Shown: piece after piece, positions 59,001-64,000 of the stretch | Layout: the number at the start of each line of letters is the position of its first letter | Numbering within the stretch: position 1 is the first letter of the stretch | Assembly (NCBI GenBank): GCA_021613375.1 | Contig: CM038721.1 | Location: 6,627,486-6,691,485 of the forward strand | Length of the DNA stretch: 64,000 nt | Direction: 5' to 3' | Source: Megaleporinus macrocephalus | Taxonomy: Eukaryota > Chordata > Actinopteri > Characiformes > Anostomidae | The notes under the pieces: model-generated | Database searches by the model: none | Told to the model about the DNA's origin: nothing | Seen by the model: only the letters and a program-made list of their open reading frames with translations | Program-made: the position numbers and the translations under genes

Positions 59001-60255
59001 TTTCTTTTTTCCAATTCCAACCTTTTAAACGTCACTGTATCTGGTAACTCAAGACCAACCATGTAAATGTATATAAAACGATATATTTACACCAGAGGGT
59101 TTTACTGCAGCTGGACCTCTGCCAGCTCAGTTACAAATCAAGGCATTTCTTACTCGGATTTGCCAAGAACTTGCGAGCACAGAGGCTGAGGGAAACCCCT
59201 TTTATACGAGCCGCGAGGTTTAGCGACGCTAATGCTTTTTAGTGCGGAGGAGCTTTCCCAGTCTGGCAATGGCTACTGCGTCCAGCCATGGAATCCAGCC
59301 AATGCTTTGGGTGCCCCAAGAAAATAATTACTGTTGGAACCCCACTCGGCAAGTCCTGGAATTTAATGGGCGTAATGAAATAAATTTTTGAGGCCTGGTC
59401 AAGGGTCTGGGAATGAAAAAACCGAATCCATCAAGGCGTTTGGAAATTAAACATGCTGTGTAATTGCTTTTGCTTAAGCTTCCAACGACACTCGGTCAAT
59501 CAAACTTGGCGCCTACGTTATTTTTGAGCAAATGAACACCTTAATCGCGTGCAATGATGAATGCTAACTAGCAAGTGAGCAAAGAAATACTTGAGGAAAA
59601 CAAAAATAAACAATATTCAGCAACAGGCCGCTGCTGTGTCTATTTTTCCACGCTCGTCTTTCAGGAGTGCGGCGAAAGAGCCACCGCTGAGAGGAGAACG
59701 GAGCGTAACCGCCAGCGCCTCATTAGGAGCGCTTTTACTACGTATTAATAACACACTGTGAGACGACAAGCTGGATTCCTGAGCGCCAGCCAATGGGGAG
59801 AGAGATCCTGGAGAGCTTGACCTATCGGATTACTCAAGTCCTACCAAAGAACGCCCACACCAACTGGACACAAACGACGCCTACATGTCATCACGCAGAA
59901 AAGTGAATTATTAGCTAGACGGCATTTATTAGAGAGAGCGTAACATACTTGGATAGAGTTACGCCGTGCTTTCTGTTAAACAGGCTATTAAAGCGAATAG
60001 CATGATACTGTGAAAATGCCTGAGTCTGCCACCGGCACTGAGCGTGCCAGGTTTTACTAACCCTTCGATTCCAAGGCAGACACAAGTGGCCTTTTATTGT
60101 CCTCGTGCCTTTTTAACAATGTGAGTTCTCAATGTGCATTCATACTTCTCTGAATTTCACCATTAAATAATCTCAGTTATCACATTTATTTAACACATTT
60201 CGCAGCACATATATCCCAAAGATAGACAGAGTATCTTTTAAAAGGCAAACATTTA
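59001..60255. other. Non-repetitive stretch, no gene recognised
   Basis: GC-balanced, unique within the window. No exon matching the early ADAMTSL3 spacer or cysteine-rich region was recognised on the minus strand. About 59440-59790 is a candidate conserved element. Confidence 0.4.
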
Positions 60256-60334
60256 TTTTAGTTAATTTTTTTACAATTTTGTAAAATGAACAATAAAATA
60301 TTTGGCATAAAACTTTCTGTATTTAAAACAACAA

Positions 60335-60420
<86 letters not shown>

Positions 60421-60559
60421 AAGATAAAGAAAAACATGTGTTTGCACACAGTGGAATTCGACCTCCGCATTTAACCATCCATGCAGTGAAATAAATTTTA
60501 GTTAATTTTTACAATTTTGTAAAATGTACAATAAAATATTTGGCAAATATTTGGCATGA

Positions 60560-60618
<59 letters not shown>

Positions 60619-60672
60619 ATATATAAAGATAAAGAAAAAAGGTAGAACTATTCAAACTCTGCATCTAACCCA
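60256..60672. repeat. Tandem duplication of a TA-containing segment
   Basis: 60256-60480 and 60491-60672 share TTTTACAATTTTGTAAAATG, AATAAAATATTTGGC, a (TA)n tract and AAAGATAAAGAAAAA. The two copies differ in TA length. Parts of the first copy (GAATTCGACCTCCGCATTTA) belong to the SINE family at 29725. Confidence 0.8.

Positions 60673-60675
<3 letters not shown>

Positions 60676-60725
<50 letters not shown>
60676..60725. repeat. (TA)n microsatellite
   Basis: A third TA tract within 400 bp. Confidence 0.95.
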
Positions 60726-60729
<4 letters not shown>

Positions 60730-60835
60730 GAGGGTTCGGTGCCACTTCAGTCATGTGCTGTTGGTTCAGGGGATCAAAACCAGCGAACTTCCGGTCACAA
60801 GATGACCAGATCCTTAACCTTCAGGGGGATTGTGG
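60726..60835 (-). mobile_element. SINE fragment
   Basis: GGTGCCACTTCAGTCATGTG and CCAGCGAACTTCCGGTCACA, ending CTTAACCTTCAGGG, match the layout of the inverted SINE at 29725-29960. Confidence 0.5.
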
Positions 60836-60875
60836 GATATGACGGCAAAAAGTCAAATAAAAGGCCTAAACATTT

Positions 60876-60959
60876 GAATTCAAACGTTTATTAAAGCCTT
60901 TCAAAGCTTTGAGCATTTTTTGTGCAAATTATAAGGAACATGTCTGTAAAATCCTTATT

Positions 60960-61035
<76 letters not shown>

Positions 61036-61140
61036 GCAAATAAAGATTTTACAGACATGTTTACATTTCTTATAATTTGAACAAATATGACTAAAAACCT
61101 GTGATACTGCTTTGAAAGGCTTTAATAAACGTTTTAATTC
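60876..61140. mobile_element. Hairpin (TA-centred) MITE-like element
   Basis: The left arm 60876-60963 and right arm 61034-61140 are inverse copies (AAACGTTTATTAAAGCCTTT / AAAGGCTTTAATAAACGTTT; CATGTCTGTAAAATC / GATTTTACAGACATG) around a (TA)n loop at about 60964-61033. The right arm carries an extra 20 bp or so. It could fold into one long hairpin. Confidence 0.85.
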
Positions 61141-61433
61141 ATCTCAGCATCAACAGAAATTTAAAACTTAAGATGAGTTGATTTCATAATAAAGTGATGA
61201 CATTCTGAAATTCTGATATTAAGACATGGATTGAGCAACTTATTACTGGTTGAATCTGGTGGGTGCAGGAATTAATAATGAGGCCTGGGTCAAATTTTAA
61301 AGAAGAATAAAATTTTAAAGCTGGACTTTTTTTTTTAAAACATTCGAGATGTAAACAAAGTGATGCAGAGTGGTTTGATGTTACTTCTTTATAGTGGTGG
61401 TGATGAGAACCAGTGGTCTCCATGTTAAATATA

Positions 61434-62698
61434 CAGGGGTTGGACAATGAAACTGAAACACCTGTCATTGTAGTGTGGGCGGTTTCATGGCTAAATTAGA
61501 CCAGTCTGGTGGCCAATCTTCATTAATTGCACATTGCACCAGTAAGATCAGAGTGTGAAGTTCAGTTAGCAGGTAAGAGCACAGTTTTACTCAAAATACT
61601 GCAATAACACAACATTATGGGACATACCAGAGTTCAAAAGAGGACAAACTGTTGGTGCACGTCTTGCTGGCGCATCTGTGACCAAGACAGCAAGTCTTTG
61701 TGATGTATCAGGAGCCACGGTATCCAGGGTTATGTCAGCAGACCACCAAGAAGGACCAACCACATCCAACAGGATTAACTGTGGACGCGAGAGGAAGCTG
61801 TCTGAAAGGGATGTTGGGTTCTAACCCGGATTGTATCCAAAAAACATAAAACCACGGCTGCCCAAATCACAGCAGAATTAAATGTGCACCTCAGCTTCTC
61901 CTGTTTTCACCAGAACTGTCCGTCAGGAGCTCCACAGGTTCAATATACACGGCCGGGCTGCTATAGCCAAACCTTTGGTCACTCGTGCCAATGCCAAACG
62001 TCGGTTTCAATGGTGCAAGGAGCGCAAATCTTGGGCTGTGGACAATGTGAAACATGTATTGTTCTCTGATGAGTCCACCTTTACTGTTTTCCCCACATCC
62101 GGGAGAGTTACGGTGTGGAGAAGCCCCAAAAAAGCGTACCACCCAGACTGTTGCATGTCCAGAGTGAAGCATGGGGGTGGATCAGTGATGGTTTGGGCTG
62201 CCGTATCATGGCATTCCCTTTGCCCAGTACTTGTGCTAGATGGGCGCGTCACTGCCAAGCACTACTGAAACATTCTGAAGGACCATGTGCATCCAATGGT
62301 TCAAACATTGTATCCTGAAGGCGGTGCCGTGTATCAGGATGACGATGCACCAATACACACAGCAAGACTGGAGAAAGATTGATTTGATGAACATGAAAGT
62401 GAAGTTGAACATCTCTCATGGCCTGCACAGTCACCAGATCTAAATATTATTGCGCCACTTTGGGGTGTGTTGGAGGAGCGACTCAGGAAACGTTTTCCTC
62501 CACCAGCATCACGTAGTGACCTGAACACTATCCTGCAAGAAGAATGTCTTTAAATCCCTCTGACCACTGTGCAGGACTTGTATTTGTCATTCCCAACACG
62601 AATGGACGCTGTATTGGCCACAAAAGGAGGCCCTACACCATACTAATAAATTATTGTGGCCTAAAACCAGGTGTTTCAGTTTCATTGTCCAAGTCCTG
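61434..62698 (+). mobile_element. Near full-length Tc1-like element (family A), copy 2
   Basis: Terminal inverted repeats of about 30 bp: left CAGGGGTTGGACAATGAAAC, right the inverse of CAGGACTTGGACAATGAAAC, each next to TA (61432-61433 and 62699-62700), the standard Tc1/mariner target. Length about 1265 bp. It carries one broken transposase gene on the plus strand. The copy at 3137 is its truncated relative. Confidence 0.93.
61612..62640 (+). pseudogene. Tc1-like transposase, broken
   Basis: A DD34E-type transposase with recognisable parts: helix-turn-helix region (RGQTVGARLAGASVTKTASL), first catalytic Asp in VLFSDESTFTVF, second in YQDDDAPIHTA, third acidic position in SPDLNIIAPLWGVLEERLR. 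It is interrupted by a stop after KLSERDVGF, a frame shift between the N-terminal and catalytic parts, a stop after RVTAKHY (62266-62268), a stop in LEKD*FDEH and another near the C-terminus. The enzyme would be inactive. The longest remaining frame is 61882-62268. Confidence 0.88.
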
Positions 62699-62700
62699 TA

Positions 62701-63587
62701 GTTATTTTATTTACTATCAAAACTGCCTGTGAACCTACAGTTTTGTATATGGACTGCTGATGATCTGAAAATAATAATTTCCTTCTACTTTCCCTCACCA
62801 CGCCCTTCACGTCCCCCTCCACCATCAACACAACCTCAGAGAGAACATATTTATAACCACTTTCGATAAGGAATAACTTAGAGGAGGACATCTGGTTCCC
62901 ATCAGCAACCACTGGTATCCACTCTGAATGACTCTGTTTACATCTTCACCTCTTAATTTCACAGATCTTAAAGAAAAAGTGGTGTGATAGGGTGAATCCC
63001 AGCTCCTGTTTTGACTGAAAAGTTATGGATGAGGACAATGGCTTTGACCAGACCCGTAACTGATGAGCGGTTCTCTCCAGAAAACCAATACAAACTCCAT
63101 TTTCACTGTAGGACACTTGAGCACATCCCCCTCTTTGCAGGGCAGCGCAAAGGTGCAACTAGGTTTACAAACAAAATCACCAAATATGGATGCCGGAGCG
63201 CACAAAGACAGACTTGTTTGAACAAGGAAAACATCTTATGCGAGAAAAGGCTGGAACCGACTGAAGTATGACTAAGTTATGGCAAGCGCGACGCCACGCG
63301 AAGAACACAAACGCTTCATTTGATATGATTGGCGAGCGTTCGCGGTCATATCGGACTACGTTTAAGAAAGCGGGCCGCTGCATTCGCTTCATTTCAATGC
63401 GTATGTCATTTCCTCCTTAATAAAATAAATGACGTCAACACAAGTGGAGCCAAATGTGAGTAAACTGACAGACAAAACGGTGTTGATGTAATGCAGTACT
63501 GAGTAAAAGTCAGAGACCAGTCAAAACAGTCATTAGAAGCAAGTTCATAATATTGCACTGGCCGTTCTCCTCTGCTGCTGTGTTCAT
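62701..63587. other. Non-repetitive stretch, no gene recognised
   Basis: Several short open frames on both strands but no domain, splice pattern or TSR-type motif. Nothing can be supported. Confidence 0.45.
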
Positions 63588-63990
63588 ACACCACTCAAAG
63601 GTTTGGGATCAGAGTGAACACAACAATGGACTGATGGGTCTCTAAAGAAGTCGTTTCTTTCTGGTCATTTTGAGCCGGTCAGCAAGCCATCAACTGCTGA
63701 TCTTCAGATACTAAACTAACCTAGAATGTTGTTCTCCCTTTTATACTCACTTATTAGTAGAATGTTTTTCAGCTGTGCATCACAATTGAACAAGAGTGTC
63801 CTAACAACCAATTAGTCCAATAACATCCTTAACTTGGATTGGCGGCCGTACCAGGAGATTTAGACAGAGGACTGAGAATTACTGATAATAGACTATATGT
63901 AAAATAAGCCTCTATACAAAAATAGACTTTAATACAAACATTTTTATTCTTTAAAAATCATCTGATACACTTACATAGTTAGTACACCAC
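63588..63990 (-). mobile_element. Internally deleted Tc1-like element (family B), copy 3
   Basis: Inverse copy of 21527-22011: the terminal part CACTCAAAGGTTTGGGATCA at the left, the MTRKKRLL-type transposase start on the minus strand near 63690, and TATACTCACTTATTAGTAGA on to TACACCACTG at the right. The same internal deletion as copy 1, so both come from one already deleted parent. Confidence 0.8.
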
Positions 63991-64000
63991 TGTACCAACC

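Noticed and set aside
57543..59028. Overlapping VKLVILADHLGQVGH-type frames
   Set aside because: Products of the 31-bp array; three frames of the same DNA are open, which is not expected for a real gene.
62701..63587. Short frames that might be a 5' exon of ADAMTSL3
   Set aside because: No cysteine-rich or spacer motif and no matching phase-1 donor with recognisable peptide. The upstream exons are probably outside the window.

Overview
The window looks like intronic and exonic DNA from a vertebrate, most likely a teleost fish. Coding sequence is split into short exons with GT/AG borders. The rest is crowded with fish-type repeats: Tc1-like elements, hAT-type non-autonomous elements with 8-bp target duplications, tRNA-derived SINEs, LINE 3' tails, LTR-like pieces and very long (TA)n tracts. 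An otophysan (characin or catfish-like) source is a guess from repeat flavour only.

Only one protein-coding gene can be supported. It runs right to left (minus strand) across nearly the whole window. Nine exons lie at 54216-54290, 45879-46036, 32459-32570, 26365-26503, 26096-26146, 24821-25025, 22960-23107, 15448-15532 and 120-412. They have matching splice phases at all eight internal junctions and join into one open frame of 1266 nt (421 complete codons, plus 2 nt at the start and 1 nt at the end). The product has the end of an ADAMTS-type spacer domain followed by a run of thrombospondin type 1 repeats. It best fits ADAMTSL3 (punctin-2), with the paralogue ADAMTSL1 as the alternative. The 5' end (signal peptide, first TSR, cysteine-rich part, early spacer) and the 3' end lie outside the window.

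Coding sequence is about 2% of the window. Roughly 25 kb (about 40%) is tandem array, nearly all in introns: 41-bp units (5.2-6.9 kb), 24-bp units (7.6-9.3 kb), 32-bp CAACA-rich units (16.5-18.4 kb), GGAT-type units (23.5-24.8 kb), 37-bp units (26.7-28.9 kb), 36-bp units (31.2-31.7 kb), 32-bp units (33.4-38.7 and 39.7-41.6 kb), 33-bp units (43.9-45.5 kb), units of about 35-40 bp (46.1-48.7 kb), GA tracts (49.6-50.3 and 51.1-51.2 kb), 23-bp units (51.5-53.9 kb) and 31-bp units (57.3-59.0 kb).

The most interesting pattern is that several arrays seem to have started inside or at the edge of a transposable element: the 37-bp array in a SINE, the 36-bp array inside a hAT element with a perfect 8-bp target duplication, the 32-bp array just after a LINE tail, and possibly two others at DNA-transposon ends. 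Several arrays also have clean higher-order periods (96, 503, 780, 1088/1216 bp), which point to recent block duplication. I see no new enzyme system, RNA gene, CRISPR array or virus. Most long open frames are translations of tandem repeats.
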